64,000 bases of DNA from UBA1765 sp045615885 (GCA_045615885.1 JAZLFR010000060.1:1-64000), one strand, 5' to 3'; positions 7,546 to 18,262 are shown, numbered from the stretch's first letter. Program-made: numbers and translations. The notes: a model not told the origin generated them from the letters alone.

Positions 7546-8907
7546 TTAAATTCTCCCGAAGAACTCTGTTTCTGCGACGATCGTTTTTTCAAAGTCCGGG
7601 ATATAGAGGCTTTCGTTTTCGCCGTGGGCATTGCATTCCGGGTCTTCTACGCCAAGCAAAAGGATTGGAATGTTGCCGAAGGTGTTGCGGAAGTATTCTG
7701 CACCCGGAATGGAAGCGCCGCAGCCAATGAACTTCGTATCTGTGTTGAATGCCTTGTGCATGGAATCTGTCATGGCCTTGAAATACGGATGGTCCGTGTC
7801 GGTCGTGAACGGCTCCGCACCGTCTTCTTCCTTGATCGTAAGTGTCAAGCCGTGGGCAACATTCTTTTTTAAATGGTCCACGAGCTTTTGCGTTGCAAGC
7901 TTGGAATTCATGCCAGGTGCAAGGCGAATGCCAATGCGGGCGTATGCGCTTTCTTGCAGAACGTTACCGGCCTGCTTGCGGTTGCCCGCCTCCATGGCGG
8001 TAACGGTAATGGATGGACGGCGCCAAAGTGATTCGCAGATTTCTTCTGCAGGAACGAGCAGTTCCGTTTCATTGAACAGGGCAGCCTCTTCACGGAATTT
8101 TTTCTCAGAGTAGTTCAGGCTTCTGTAAGATTCTTTTTCTGCTACGGTTGGCGGAACAAGGCCCTCGTTAAAGCCTTCAATGAGAATGTTCCCGTTGCCG
8201 TCTGTAAGGCCAGCTATCAGTCTGCAAAGCTCTTGCGCCGGGTCTGGAATCGGGCCCGACCAGGAACCGGAATGGAGAGGGAGCTTGCCAGACTTGATTT
8301 CCATTTCAATTGCACTCATGCCACGGAGCGTGGTGGTGAGCGACGGTTCGCCCTTTGCAAAGTTGCCAAGGTCGGCAACGATAACTGCATCGCAGGCTAG
8401 CATGTCTTTGTACTTTGCAAGTAGCCCAGCAAAGCCTGCACTGCCAGATTCTTCTTCACCTTCAAAAATGAACTTGAGGTTTGGAGCTTTGTCGCCAAAA
8501 TATTTGCGGGCAAGTTTTGCTGCTGTCAAATGAATGACAATGCCTGCCTTGTCATCTGCCGTGCCGCGACCGTAGAGCCTGTCGCCACGAACTTCCGGTT
8601 CGAACGGTGCGGAATCCCAAAGAGCAACACGCATCGGCGGCTGAACATCATGGTGGGCATAAAGAAGAACTGTCGGGTTTTCTGGCTTGCTCAAGTATTC
8701 TGCGTAGACGGTCGGCCGGCCGCTTGGAGGCAGAAGCCTCTGGATGTTTGTTGCACCTAGAGCCTTTAATTGATTTTCAACTTCGGCTGCCGAGTTCAAA
8801 ACCTCGTTCTGGTCGAAATTGTCAAAACTGATGGAAGGAATGCGAACGAGCTTTTTTAGCTGTTCAATGTATTCATTCAAATTATCGTGAATTTCTTGTT
8901 GAAGCAT
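7546..8907 (-). CDS. M20-family dipeptidase/metallopeptidase
   Basis: A 453-aa cytosolic peptidase of the M20 (CNDP/PepV-like dipeptidase) family, a two-zinc enzyme that cleaves short peptides or related amides. Visible family motifs are YAHHDVQPP (metal ligand His85 with Asp87), GRGTADDKAG (bridging Asp118) and FEGEEESGS (catalytic/metal Glu pair at about 151-152). The lid or dimerisation domain follows in the middle, and a late His is in CNAHGENE. The ATG at 8907 (MLQQEIHD) is preferred over an in-frame TTG at 8922, which falls in the T tract of the preceding terminator. There is almost no room for a leader, so the start region is unusual. The gene ends in the repeat-rich spacer. Confidence 0.9.
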   Translation of the reverse strand: MLQQEIHDNLNEYIEQLKKLVRIPSISFDNFDQNEVLNSAAEVENQLKALGATNIQRLLPPSGRPTVYAEYLSKPENPTVLLYAHHDVQPPMRVALWDSAPFEPEVRGDRLYGRGTADDKAGIVIHLTAAKLARKYFGDKAPNLKFIFEGEEESGSAGFAGLLAKYKDMLACDAVIVADLGNFAKGEPSLTTTLRGMSAIEMEIKSGKLPLHSGSWSGPIPDPAQELCRLIAGLTDGNGNILIEGFNEGLVPPTVAEKESYRSLNYSEKKFREEAALFNETELLVPAEEICESLWRRPSITVTAMEAGNRKQAGNVLQESAYARIGIRLAPGMNSKLATQKLVDHLKKNVAHGLTLTIKEEDGAEPFTTDTDHPYFKAMTDSMHKAFNTDTKFIGCGASIPGAEYFRNTFGNIPILLLGVEDPECNAHGENESLYIPDFEKTIVAETEFFGRI

Positions 8908-8919
8908 GCCTTGAAAATA

Positions 8920-8945
8920 CAAAAAAATTCCCGCTTGCGCGGGAA
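8920..8945 (-). terminator. Intrinsic terminator of cassette A
   Basis: TTCCCGC / GCGGGAA stem followed on the minus strand by TTTTTTTG, 24 bases after the cassette A surface-protein stop. The T tract ends only about a dozen bases before the M20 peptidase start. Confidence 0.88.
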
Positions 8946-8968
8946 CTTTTATCGGTTATGTTCTTTTT

Positions 8969-11900
8969 TTAGAACTTCAACTTAATGCGCTTTGATTGAG
9001 AACCGGCAGTAACATTCAAGAAGAAGATGCCGGAACTTGCTGGCGTGTTGAGCATAGCCTTATTTTCGCCTGCGTTGGCACGATCGCGAGAGAACGAAAT
9101 CGTGTTGCCGCGAGCGTCAATCAAGCGAACATCGATAGCCTTGCCAGCCATTTCACTTGCAAGATTGAAGCTGACATGCATCTTGTGTCCATCGAGGCTG
9201 TAGCGCAAGTTGTCGATTGCCTTGACGCTTGCTACCTTGGCTGCATTCACCTTCAAGGTTGCGCTCTTTGCAAGTGCCGAAATGGTAACATCTACATCTT
9301 CATTTGCATTGAGCGGAATGCTCTGGCCGTCAAGTTCTAGAGTTGCATAAAGGCCAAGTTCTTCAAGCTTTTCAAGGCCTTCAACAGAAAGCTTTGCCTT
9401 CTGGAGGGTATTTGCCTTGAGGGCAACATTCCAGGAAGCGTTTGCTGTAGGGTTCTTGATAGCCTTTGCAAGGCTCTTGCTGCCATCTACAACAGCGAGA
9501 GATACGCCGGAATTCATTGCTGCAGGCGGTTCCTCTACGTTGATTTCGCGGGAGCCCACACCAACGACATTCCAGCTGTCGACCTTGCCGTTTTCGCCCT
9601 GCAATTTAAGGCGAAGACTCCAGGAAGACTTTGCTGCCGGCTTGTTTTCTGCAGTCGGAGCAAGCTCAGAAACATAGACCGGGCTTGCATCTACAGAAAG
9701 TGCCGCTGCTTCGCTAGCCTTGACCCATACGGCTGCATTTTCGTCAAGAACGGTTGCTACCTCTGGAGCTGCCGTTGCTGCATTCCAGCGCCAGAACGTT
9801 ACGCCGTCGCTTTCCGGATCTTCAAAGTTCGACGCATTCAATGCAAGCTTCCAGGAATATGGATTTGCAATCATGTTCCAGCCAGAGAAGTTGTTCTTGA
9901 GTTCCCAAGAAACGCTGTCAGATGTTTTTGCGGTTGGATTCTTGGAAGCGAGCAATACCGTGGTATCTTCCACAAAGTACCAGTAGCCATTGAGTGCTTC
10001 AAGTTCCTCTGCGTTCTTGATAGTTCTATACTGCCAGAAGTCACCAATCGGCTTGTCTTCATCCCAGTAATAAACATATCCTTCATCTTCGTTTGGAACT
10101 TCGACTTTCTCTACATTTGCCAAGGAAATCAAATTCCATTCACCGGCGGCAAGGACCATGGCAACGCTGTCGATTGTCCAGTTTTCAGAATCGAATGCCA
10201 CGGTATCCTGAGCACTGGCAAGAACGATTTCGGCATAGTATTCACCCGGGGCAAGTGGGTAGTATTCGAATTCGTAGACTTTTGTTTCTGCGGAATCGGT
10301 AATGACAGTGTCAGCAATCACGGAATCGGCAGAGATGAGCTTTACGTTAAGGGCGACGGCAAGTTCAGATGCGACATTTGCCCCGATTGCAAGCTTTACT
10401 GCGCTGCCAGAAAGTGCGATTGATGCGCTGTCAACATTGAACACGTCTGGTTCCGGTTCAACAGGAGTCGGTTCTTCCGGCGCCGGGGCTGCCGGCTTTT
10501 CGGAAACGCCAAGCTCCGTTGTTCCTTCAGGAATCTTGATCTGGTCACCATAGGCAACTGCGATGGTGTCGCTACCCATGACAATGTGCAGGGAATCGGC
10601 CTTGCCGCCATCAAATGTCAAAGCGGAACATTGCGGAACATTGCCTTCGCCGTTAACAACCTTAAAGATTTGCTTTTCTCCGAAAAGCTCGCAGGTTGCC
10701 GTAATGGTATCCAATTCCGCAACATTGATAGACAGGTTGTAATCTACAGCCTTGTCAAGATCCAAGACCGCATTTATACCGTTGGTGTTGATTTCGTTGA
10801 TATTTGCTCTAGCAAATTCAGCAATGTCTACCAGTGAATTTACAGCGGACTTTTCGGAAGTCTGCGTAGATACAGCCCAGTCCTTTGCAATCTGGAATTT
10901 ACCCTTGTCGTTGGAGAAAATGACAGTTGGCATCGGGATAGACATAATATCGAAATTCTTGGTATTCCAAATAAGGTTGTCAAGAGATTCTATCGCATCT
11001 CCATTGCTTGTGATTACGGTAATCTTGGACAAGTCAGCAATGTATTTGGTAAATGTAGTTGATTCGCTATATGGCTTTTGCAAGTCGGCATCCCATAGAA
11101 CATTGCCGTTTGCAAAGTAAGAAATCGTCTTGCTTTCTGCATTGAATTCATAGCTGCCAGCAGGAATTATGTCTGGAATCATGTCTACAGAAACTTCAAG
11201 CCAGGAATCGTTGTTGTATACGCCAGTAATCAGGTTGTTCAGGCCTGTTTTTGCCTTTGCAACTTCATTACCGATTTCGTCATTCCAGTGAATGTAATAG
11301 AAGTCCTGTGTTGCCTTTGCAAAAATTTCTAAGGACGTTTCACCAGCATATTCAAATTGTCCGTCGATAGGATTCTTTGCCCAGGTAAGTTCTGATACAG
11401 ATTCGCTTTCATCATTGGTGAATGCAGATACCGTATATGTTATGCTAGACAAATCAGGAATGTCCACTTTAAGAATGTCGTCTCCATAAATATCAAGGAG
11501 ATTTGATTCATAGTAAACTTCCAAATTGATGCCGTATTCAGATTCGGAATTCAAGGTGATTGTAACATTGCAGAGCCTTGTGTCGTCAAAGACAGGAGTT
11601 GCCGTAATGTTGCCAAATACCTTTCCTGAATTCCATTCATAGCCCTCTGCAGATTCCAAAAGATCTTCACCATTGATCTTCCAGCCTGTAAAGCATGCAT
11701 CAAGAGAAGCAATTTTTGGGAATGTAACTGTTTCGCCAAAAGAATAACTGGTTGGGAATGTAGCTGTATTTTTCTTGAAAATCGGATAGAAGTCTGCTGT
11801 GTCTGCAATAGCAATTGTATACACTGCATTTTCAAGAATTTCTGCGGCTACAGCGTTTGCAGGAACTGCAACGACCTTTTCGTATTCAATCATGACTGTG

Positions 11901-14900
11901 TCAAGAGCACCTTCGGAGGTTCTGAAAATGATATATGCATTTTCTTCCATGGCCATGGAGGGCTTTGTAAACTTGAGTGAAGTCATTTTAGGAAGAACAT
12001 TTGTTCCAACAGACAGCTGCGTTGCGTATGTTGTTGTCGATACTGCAGCCTCGACATCCATTTCGTCAAGATTGTCGAGTGTAACGGTAAATGTCGGAAT
12101 GGATTTTTGTCTGTAGACTGTGTGGCTGGAATATGCCTTTTCAAGGTTTCCGTCCCACACAACATCGTTTTCGTCAGCAAAATAGGTTACTGATTCAGCG
12201 CCTATTTCAAAACCGCCTGCCGGAAGATTTTCTGTAGAGGCAGTTACCCATCTACTTTCAACATGCACGCTTGTAATTCTATTGCCAACACCGGTCTTTG
12301 TACTTGCAAGCAGATCATCATTCAGGTCCATCCATACAACATAGAAGAAATTGTTAGATGGTGTTGCTTCGATTTCCAGTGTGTTTTCGGTTCCCAAATA
12401 GGTAAAGGAATCCACAATGTCTGCTTCATCAAATGTAATTTTAGACACTGTTTCGCTTTCATCGTTTGCTACGGCAGATACCTTATAGGAAACGCCTGGC
12501 AAATTCGGAATTTCTATGGAAGTTGCATTATCGGTTTCATTTAGACGATATGCACCATAGTAAATACCCCAGGATACGCCGAGCGTAGAATTGTACACCA
12601 GGGAAACGGATACATTGCACTTGTTTTCCAAATCAAATTTTGGCGTTGCAGTGACAGTTCCCGAAGTCTTGTTTGGCTGCCATACAAAGCCTTCGGCAGA
12701 TTCAACCAGGGCTACGCTGTTAACTTCCCAGCCAGTAAAGCAACCCTTTAAAGATGCCACTTTAGGGAACACTACGGAAGCTTCGCCATAAGTATATTCT
12801 ACAGGAATCGTAGCGCTTTCTGCCTTGAATATTGGAGCTTTGTCTGTTGTGTCTGCAATAGTGATTGCGTATGTTGCAATTTCATAAATTTCGGCGGACT
12901 TTGCGTCTGCAGGAATGCTAATTGTGTCGCCATACGCATATTTCACTGGATCGTAATTTGATGGATCCTTCGCAAAGACCACGTAGAAGCTATCTGCTTG
13001 CACACCTACCGGGTCATTCAAGACGAAATCCATGCGCGGCACTGTATTTTCACCTTTTGCAAGGGTTGCTTGATACTGGTATGTTGTTGCCGAGCCAATA
13101 TTTGTAAAGCTAGCTTCCGCAATATTGTCTAAAGTCAAACTAAATGCGTCGACATCACCCTTGACGAATGTTGTATTCGTGGTAAAGGATGCAGTCAGGT
13201 CGCCGTCCCACAAAGTTGCCGTTGCTGGCGATCTATAGTAGGTGAATACATTCTTTCCCGAATCCCAGATGATACCGCTTTCAGGTAAATTTCCAACGGT
13301 CGGTGCAACCCATGCATCATCTACCAATACGGCATCGATTTTACCATTTTTATCAGTCTTTGCCTTTTTCAAAACAATGCCAAGGCCGTTTGTCCATACA
13401 ACATAAAGAGGTGAAACTGTTACTGAAGTGATGTTGCCTGGTAAAGACAAATTCGTTTCGTAGGCAACTACAGTATCTTTTGTTGCAGAAGTTGTTTCGT
13501 AATGAACATTCAAATAGCCTGTTCCTTCATTAAACTTGATAGAGGTAAGAACAGGGATACTTGTAGTCATGTCACCGTCATAGGACGCTTCAAAAGAACC
13601 TTCTACGAGCTTTGTACCTTGAATTTTCAAATTGCCAAGATCCTTTGAAATCAAGCTCATGTTGTAGGATGGCACGTTTACAAGGCTTGGGAATCCATCA
13701 TTCAAGGTAGGATTGTAGAACCAAAGGGCATTGTCGTCATCTTCATCGTATTTTTCAAGAAGAGTTGCAAATTCTTCACTAGCTAAAACATAATTGACAT
13801 TGTTTGATGTGAAATCAGCATTGTCACTTATTTTAACAGCGTTAGTCTTTGATTCCTTTGCAAACCCCACGGTAAATTGGCCATGAGCATGATTTACGGT
13901 ACCCCAATTTTGCATACCCTGTGTTGCAGCGGTAGCAGTACCATTTACATCAAAGGCGTAGCTAGAGCGCACGTTACCACTGTAGTTTCCTGTTGCGTTT
14001 GTATTACCCCAATAATCAACATAATATGTACTTTTTGAACTTGTTAAACCATAGACTTTGTGGGTATCTGCAGTCGGTGCCGTAATAGCTCCCAAGTAAT
14101 AGGAATTCTTGAGCATATACCAGTTTGCGTTCGAATCCCAGCCAATCAAACCTCCGATATAGTTGGTCGGGCTTCCCGTGACTGTACCAGTAACCTTGAT
14201 TGCACCTTTTGCAAATACTTCATAAATGTTTACGTAAGATGCTCCATTGGTAGTGTTGTTCATATAGGTCTGTAAATGAGCTACAAGACCGGCTACATTA
14301 TAACCAGTCGCCCTATCGAGTGTAACCGTTATGAAATCGGCATTTAAATCACTTTTTTCGTTTGTTGCGTAAGAGCGTTCCACTAAAATGGAATCTTCCA
14401 CCATGTACATGCCAAGCAAGCCACCTACGTTAACTTTGGTATTTTTTGCATTGGCTTTGATTTGACCTTTAAAGTAAGATGAGGAAATTTTGCCATCACC
14501 TTTTATTTTACCAACGAGACCACCTACTGTAGCACTTTCACTCGTATTTGTGTAATCTTCATTGATGGTTCCTTCGAAAGAGGAATTTACAACATTCAAT
14601 CTGGTGCCATTATTGCTAGCACCAAGTAGGCCACCAACATTTATTGTTTTTGATTTTACCGTTGCATTTTTTACATGCACGTTTCTAATGGTAAGATTGC
14701 TTGATGCTTCGCCAACCAAAGCACTAGTGTTGCCGTTTGAAGCTCCAGAATTAACGACAATGCCATCAACAGTTAAATTTTCAATGGTAAGTGCACTGCC
14801 CACAGCACCGAATAACGATACTGAGTTGTTCGGATCGGATACACAAACGTTGGAAATGGTATGACCCGCACCGTCAAAATTTCCAGTCAAACCTGTATTA

Positions 14901-15154
14901 TAAATAGAAAGGTTTGTTGCACACGGCTCCTTGGGGAGTGTTTCAGAAATTTTTATGTCTGCACCCAGTACATATTTCTTTTCGGAACCTTGGCAAGTTG
15001 GAGACAAGGTTGTGTAGTTCGCAAGAGCTTCCTTGGTAAGAATTGTGACTGTACATTTATTGGCAGACAATGTATAGTCTTTGCCTTGTACAGGTGCTGC
15101 AATTGCAGAAACAGTTGCCAACGCAAGTGTAGCTAGAATAGAGATCTTTTTCAT
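8969..15154 (-). CDS. Giant exported surface protein A (cassette A), GLUG-type repeats and type IX-like tail
   Basis: A 2061-aa protein with a signal peptide (MKKISILATLALATVSAIA). Residues about 30-480 form a repeat module rich in glycine loops (GAGHTIS, VGGLVGK, IGGLIGW) like the GLUG motif found in bacterial surface proteins. From about 560 to 1500 there are InlB/Listeria-Bacteroides-like repeats, each with a Tyr-Gly strand, 'FPK(V/I)ASL..CFTGW' and a short linker. A Pro/Glu linker lies near 1590. Two further beta domains carry YYWDE.KPIGDFWQY. The last about 85 residues end GIFFLNVTAGSQSKRIKLKF, resembling type IX secretion sorting tails (inference). The start at 15154 has GGAGG eight bases upstream; the longer frame is rejected. 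It is the last gene of the three-gene unit and the paralogue of the protein at 23250-34325. A role in adhesion is inference. Confidence 0.8.
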   Translation of the reverse strand: MKKISILATLALATVSAIAAPVQGKDYTLSANKCTVTILTKEALANYTTLSPTCQGSEKKYVLGADIKISETLPKEPCATNLSIYNTGLTGNFDGAGHTISNVCVSDPNNSVSLFGAVGSALTIENLTVDGIVVNSGASNGNTSALVGEASSNLTIRNVHVKNATVKSKTINVGGLLGASNNGTRLNVVNSSFEGTINEDYTNTSESATVGGLVGKIKGDGKISSSYFKGQIKANAKNTKVNVGGLLGMYMVEDSILVERSYATNEKSDLNADFITVTLDRATGYNVAGLVAHLQTYMNNTTNGASYVNIYEVFAKGAIKVTGTVTGSPTNYIGGLIGWDSNANWYMLKNSYYLGAITAPTADTHKVYGLTSSKSTYYVDYWGNTNATGNYSGNVRSSYAFDVNGTATAATQGMQNWGTVNHAHGQFTVGFAKESKTNAVKISDNADFTSNNVNYVLASEEFATLLEKYDEDDDNALWFYNPTLNDGFPSLVNVPSYNMSLISKDLGNLKIQGTKLVEGSFEASYDGDMTTSIPVLTSIKFNEGTGYLNVHYETTSATKDTVVAYETNLSLPGNITSVTVSPLYVVWTNGLGIVLKKAKTDKNGKIDAVLVDDAWVAPTVGNLPESGIIWDSGKNVFTYYRSPATATLWDGDLTASFTTNTTFVKGDVDAFSLTLDNIAEASFTNIGSATTYQYQATLAKGENTVPRMDFVLNDPVGVQADSFYVVFAKDPSNYDPVKYAYGDTISIPADAKSAEIYEIATYAITIADTTDKAPIFKAESATIPVEYTYGEASVVFPKVASLKGCFTGWEVNSVALVESAEGFVWQPNKTSGTVTATPKFDLENKCNVSVSLVYNSTLGVSWGIYYGAYRLNETDNATSIEIPNLPGVSYKVSAVANDESETVSKITFDEADIVDSFTYLGTENTLEIEATPSNNFFYVVWMDLNDDLLASTKTGVGNRITSVHVESRWVTASTENLPAGGFEIGAESVTYFADENDVVWDGNLEKAYSSHTVYRQKSIPTFTVTLDNLDEMDVEAAVSTTTYATQLSVGTNVLPKMTSLKFTKPSMAMEENAYIIFRTSEGALDTVMIEYEKVVAVPANAVAAEILENAVYTIAIADTADFYPIFKKNTATFPTSYSFGETVTFPKIASLDACFTGWKINGEDLLESAEGYEWNSGKVFGNITATPVFDDTRLCNVTITLNSESEYGINLEVYYESNLLDIYGDDILKVDIPDLSSITYTVSAFTNDESESVSELTWAKNPIDGQFEYAGETSLEIFAKATQDFYYIHWNDEIGNEVAKAKTGLNNLITGVYNNDSWLEVSVDMIPDIIPAGSYEFNAESKTISYFANGNVLWDADLQKPYSESTTFTKYIADLSKITVITSNGDAIESLDNLIWNTKNFDIMSIPMPTVIFSNDKGKFQIAKDWAVSTQTSEKSAVNSLVDIAEFARANINEINTNGINAVLDLDKAVDYNLSINVAELDTITATCELFGEKQIFKVVNGEGNVPQCSALTFDGGKADSLHIVMGSDTIAVAYGDQIKIPEGTTELGVSEKPAAPAPEEPTPVEPEPDVFNVDSASIALSGSAVKLAIGANVASELAVALNVKLISADSVIADTVITDSAETKVYEFEYYPLAPGEYYAEIVLASAQDTVAFDSENWTIDSVAMVLAAGEWNLISLANVEKVEVPNEDEGYVYYWDEDKPIGDFWQYRTIKNAEELEALNGYWYFVEDTTVLLASKNPTAKTSDSVSWELKNNFSGWNMIANPYSWKLALNASNFEDPESDGVTFWRWNAATAAPEVATVLDENAAVWVKASEAAALSVDASPVYVSELAPTAENKPAAKSSWSLRLKLQGENGKVDSWNVVGVGSREINVEEPPAAMNSGVSLAVVDGSKSLAKAIKNPTANASWNVALKANTLQKAKLSVEGLEKLEELGLYATLELDGQSIPLNANEDVDVTISALAKSATLKVNAAKVASVKAIDNLRYSLDGHKMHVSFNLASEMAGKAIDVRLIDARGNTISFSRDRANAGENKAMLNTPASSGIFFLNVTAGSQSKRIKLKF

Positions 15155-15172
15155 TTTGATATCCTCCATCCG

Positions 15173-18100
15173 TTAGAACGAGTAGTTCAGAGTAAACACT
15201 CCGAAACCATCTTTAAATTCATCGGCTCTTGAATCCGGGCGGTATTCATAGAGAGCACCAAGCGTAAAGTCAGAATAGAGCGTCTTGGTGTAGAAAACTC
15301 TGAGCGTTGCAGAACCAGAGAAGTCTGCTTCCATTTCGTTAGCTCCATCGTCGTGACGACGAATGAAGAGCTGGCGAGCTTCTCCGTTCAGCGCAAGTTC
15401 CATAAAGTCCTTGGAAAGCGGGAATTCCATGCTTTCTGCAACATTCCATTCGAATTCCTTCATATCATCGCGGTTATAAATTTTATAGCGCGGGGTCAAT
15501 GCGAGGTTGTTGCGGAATGAGCCAATATTTGTGCTCAAAGAAATCGGGTAGCGCTGTTCAAAGTAGTTTGCGCCATTGAAGTAGTATCCAAGGATTCCGT
15601 ATGTCTTGTCGCTAAAGTCAATACCCTTGAGCAGGCTGTCATTTGTGAATTTAGACATGTCATCGCGATAAGTCCAAACGCCGCCAATCTTCAAGACATT
15701 GGCTGGAAGCTTGAATGCAAGTTCAGCTTCAACGGTATGCTTCATGATGCGTTCCTTGAAGCCGCTTGCAAGGTATTCCTTGTCTGCGAGGGAATAGTAC
15801 TTGGCAAACCTGCCTGCATCGACATGGATTGTATCGTCACCGGCGATAATGTCATAGTCATTGCCCTTGAACCAGGAATCAGAATAGATGCCGGATTCTG
15901 CGGAATAGTCTGCATAGAGGCGGGTCGCACGGTTGCGCTGCCTATAATCGGACTTGTACTTCAAAGAGACTGTCACATCGCCCAGGTCAAACACGTTGCC
16001 GAACAAGGCGTCGTGCACAAACAAGGCTCTGTCCGGGTCCTGCTCATGTTCTTTTTTCCAGGAAGATGTTGCGCTTTGGAACAAGCCTATGGAAGTTCCT
16101 TCGCCAATGCCAAAGAAGTTCACCTTGTCGCCCTTGCTAGCATTTTCAACGAAACCATCGTATGCAATGCTCAGCTTCCAGAAGTCAAGGAGCTTCTGGT
16201 CAAGGCTAACGCCAAATGCTCTATAGTTGGAAAGCTGGTCGGGGGAGCCAGCACTGTAGAATTCACGGCCAACAATCTTTAAATGGGCATTGATCAGCGT
16301 GTTTCCGATTTCCCAACGCAAAGATGCGGCTCCAGCCAAATTGTGGCCGTCCCAATCTCCGATATCGCCTTGAGAATCTTCCTTATTTGCAAATTTCTTT
16401 TCTGCAAGCTTTGCTTCGGCAAGCAAGGCTCTCAACATGCTGCGCATTTCAGATGGCGTCATGGTGACATTATCGCCAAAGATTTCATCGAGTTCTGCTG
16501 TGGCAAGGCCACTCACAAGGCTCGGGTTGCGCATGAGCTTGCGAAGAAGCGTAAAGTTGGAAACGGAGATCCCTGCGGCAGAGAACACTTCGTTGATTGC
16601 GCGCTGCTTCAGCACATCCATTGTATCTGCTGCGCCAACAGCCAACTGGCCGTTCAATTCAATGTCACCAGGCCAGAACAACCAATTACCATCGGCAAAG
16701 AATGTGCGCGAAGTCACCATCGGGTCGAAGGTATTCGTGTTCTTCGACATGCCATCGCGCAAATACGGGTCTTCCAGATAGTCCTTGCTGCCAATGAAAC
16801 CTAGAGCACCGTTAAATCGACGGTGCATGTTCCATTTGATTTTGCCGCCGGCAAGCATTTCCTGGGCTTCGGCTTCACCGTCTTCTATGTAGTCCTTGTA
16901 GACATCTTCATTTTTTTCGCCGACAATTTTTGGCTTATGAGATTCTCCGCCGAATACGGAAAGTTCAAACATCGGTTCGCCACTTGCGATTTTGAACAAA
17001 TTCAAATCGTATTCGCCCCCAAAAACATTGACACCGGCCAAATAGAGATCACCGGAAGTAAGGTAGGTATCACCCAAGGAAATCTTCTGGAACGCATCGG
17101 TGTAAGTCAAATTGATTGTTCTAAGATTGTATTCACTCCAATGGTCGCCAGTCATGTCGGCGGTGAATTCAAGGGTGCGGCCTTCCGGAGCTTCAAGCTT
17201 GATGTAAGTGTTTAAGCCTGTGAAAATGCCCGGGGTCTGGAAGTAGTTTTCGTAGCGCTCCCCGTTAGCAACGGTATCGTTGCCAAAAACATAGTCTTCG
17301 CCGGAATGGTTGTGGCGTGTGCGCACCAAATGGTAGCCGACAAAGGAAGTTACGGTACCAGAAAGATTCCAGCCTGACTTTTGTTCTTCCTTGACTTCTA
17401 CCGGTTTGTAATAGGCGGCATGCGGGTTTTCCGGGATTTCCGGCAAGAACTTGGCGAGCATTTCTGCACCGGGAGAAACATTCGTTTCGTTGTTCTTTGC
17501 AACCGTTTTCAAATTCTTGAGCGGCAAATCGTCAGCTATGATGCCAACCTTATTGTTAGTAATTTTGGTACTGTGTTCACGAAGCTTGTTTACACCCAAA
17601 TCAAGTACTGCATATTCATTTTGAGAAAGCCTGGAAGATGTCAGTGTAACATCTGCCCCTTCAATGGCATACAAGGCAACCTTATTCTGCTTCAAGTCTG
17701 TGTCATCTATGCTGACATTTGCACCATTCGAAACGGCAACGGCGGCGCCAGAATTGCTGACGAAATTGGAGCTTTGAATGTCAACTTTTGCAGCCCTTGC
17801 AGAAAGCGCGATTGCAGAATTGCGAATGGAAGTGTTGGCAATGGAAGCCGTTGCGTTTTCTACAGCAATGCCAACTTCGGCTCCAGAAATTTCGGCATAT
17901 TCAACGGTAGCCTTTTGTTCGCCTGTAATGGAGATGCCGTTCCAGGAACCACGATCCTGAATCGACTGGAATACGACCGGTTCGCCATCGTCACCAGCAA
18001 CGGAGAATGCGCCTCCACGAACATCGATACCCGTAGCAGGCTCAAAATAGAGGGTCACGCCCTGTTCGACGACAAGAGCCTTTCCTTGAGGAACGACGAT

Positions 18101-18262
18101 TGTCTCTTTTACAACATACGGAGAATTGGCAGCGGTCAAAAATCCGGATACTTCACCAGAAATTTCTTGACTTTGAATTGTTTGCACAGTTTCAGCCACA
18201 TCTGCAGCTGCTGCAGCAGATGCAAGAAAGGCAAAACTTAAAAAGATTGCATCAAATCGCAT
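15173..18262 (-). CDS. Beta-helix plus outer-membrane-barrel protein (cassette A, middle gene)
   Basis: A 1029-aa protein with a signal peptide (about 1-19, ending AAAAADVAE). Residues about 40-270 look like a right-handed parallel beta-helix: short repeats of the type 'GIAVENATASIANTSIRNS' (V/I-x-N-x-(S/T) ladders). Residues about 300-1029 are rich in alternating amphipathic strands and end in LNYSF with a terminal Phe, typical of outer-membrane beta-barrels. A helical Lys/Glu-rich insertion lies near 590-640 (SEMRSMLRALLAEAKLAEKK). It is homologous to the protein at 34336-37413; both contain KIKWNMHRRFNGALGFIGS. Its ATG overlaps the stop of the FecR-domain gene as TAATG, so translation is probably coupled. 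It probably places or anchors the giant partner at the outer membrane (inference). No named family was recognised. Confidence 0.75.
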   Translation of the reverse strand: MRFDAIFLSFAFLASAAAAADVAETVQTIQSQEISGEVSGFLTAANSPYVVKETIVVPQGKALVVEQGVTLYFEPATGIDVRGGAFSVAGDDGEPVVFQSIQDRGSWNGISITGEQKATVEYAEISGAEVGIAVENATASIANTSIRNSAIALSARAAKVDIQSSNFVSNSGAAVAVSNGANVSIDDTDLKQNKVALYAIEGADVTLTSSRLSQNEYAVLDLGVNKLREHSTKITNNKVGIIADDLPLKNLKTVAKNNETNVSPGAEMLAKFLPEIPENPHAAYYKPVEVKEEQKSGWNLSGTVTSFVGYHLVRTRHNHSGEDYVFGNDTVANGERYENYFQTPGIFTGLNTYIKLEAPEGRTLEFTADMTGDHWSEYNLRTINLTYTDAFQKISLGDTYLTSGDLYLAGVNVFGGEYDLNLFKIASGEPMFELSVFGGESHKPKIVGEKNEDVYKDYIEDGEAEAQEMLAGGKIKWNMHRRFNGALGFIGSKDYLEDPYLRDGMSKNTNTFDPMVTSRTFFADGNWLFWPGDIELNGQLAVGAADTMDVLKQRAINEVFSAAGISVSNFTLLRKLMRNPSLVSGLATAELDEIFGDNVTMTPSEMRSMLRALLAEAKLAEKKFANKEDSQGDIGDWDGHNLAGAASLRWEIGNTLINAHLKIVGREFYSAGSPDQLSNYRAFGVSLDQKLLDFWKLSIAYDGFVENASKGDKVNFFGIGEGTSIGLFQSATSSWKKEHEQDPDRALFVHDALFGNVFDLGDVTVSLKYKSDYRQRNRATRLYADYSAESGIYSDSWFKGNDYDIIAGDDTIHVDAGRFAKYYSLADKEYLASGFKERIMKHTVEAELAFKLPANVLKIGGVWTYRDDMSKFTNDSLLKGIDFSDKTYGILGYYFNGANYFEQRYPISLSTNIGSFRNNLALTPRYKIYNRDDMKEFEWNVAESMEFPLSKDFMELALNGEARQLFIRRHDDGANEMEADFSGSATLRVFYTKTLYSDFTLGALYEYRPDSRADEFKDGFGVFTLNYSF

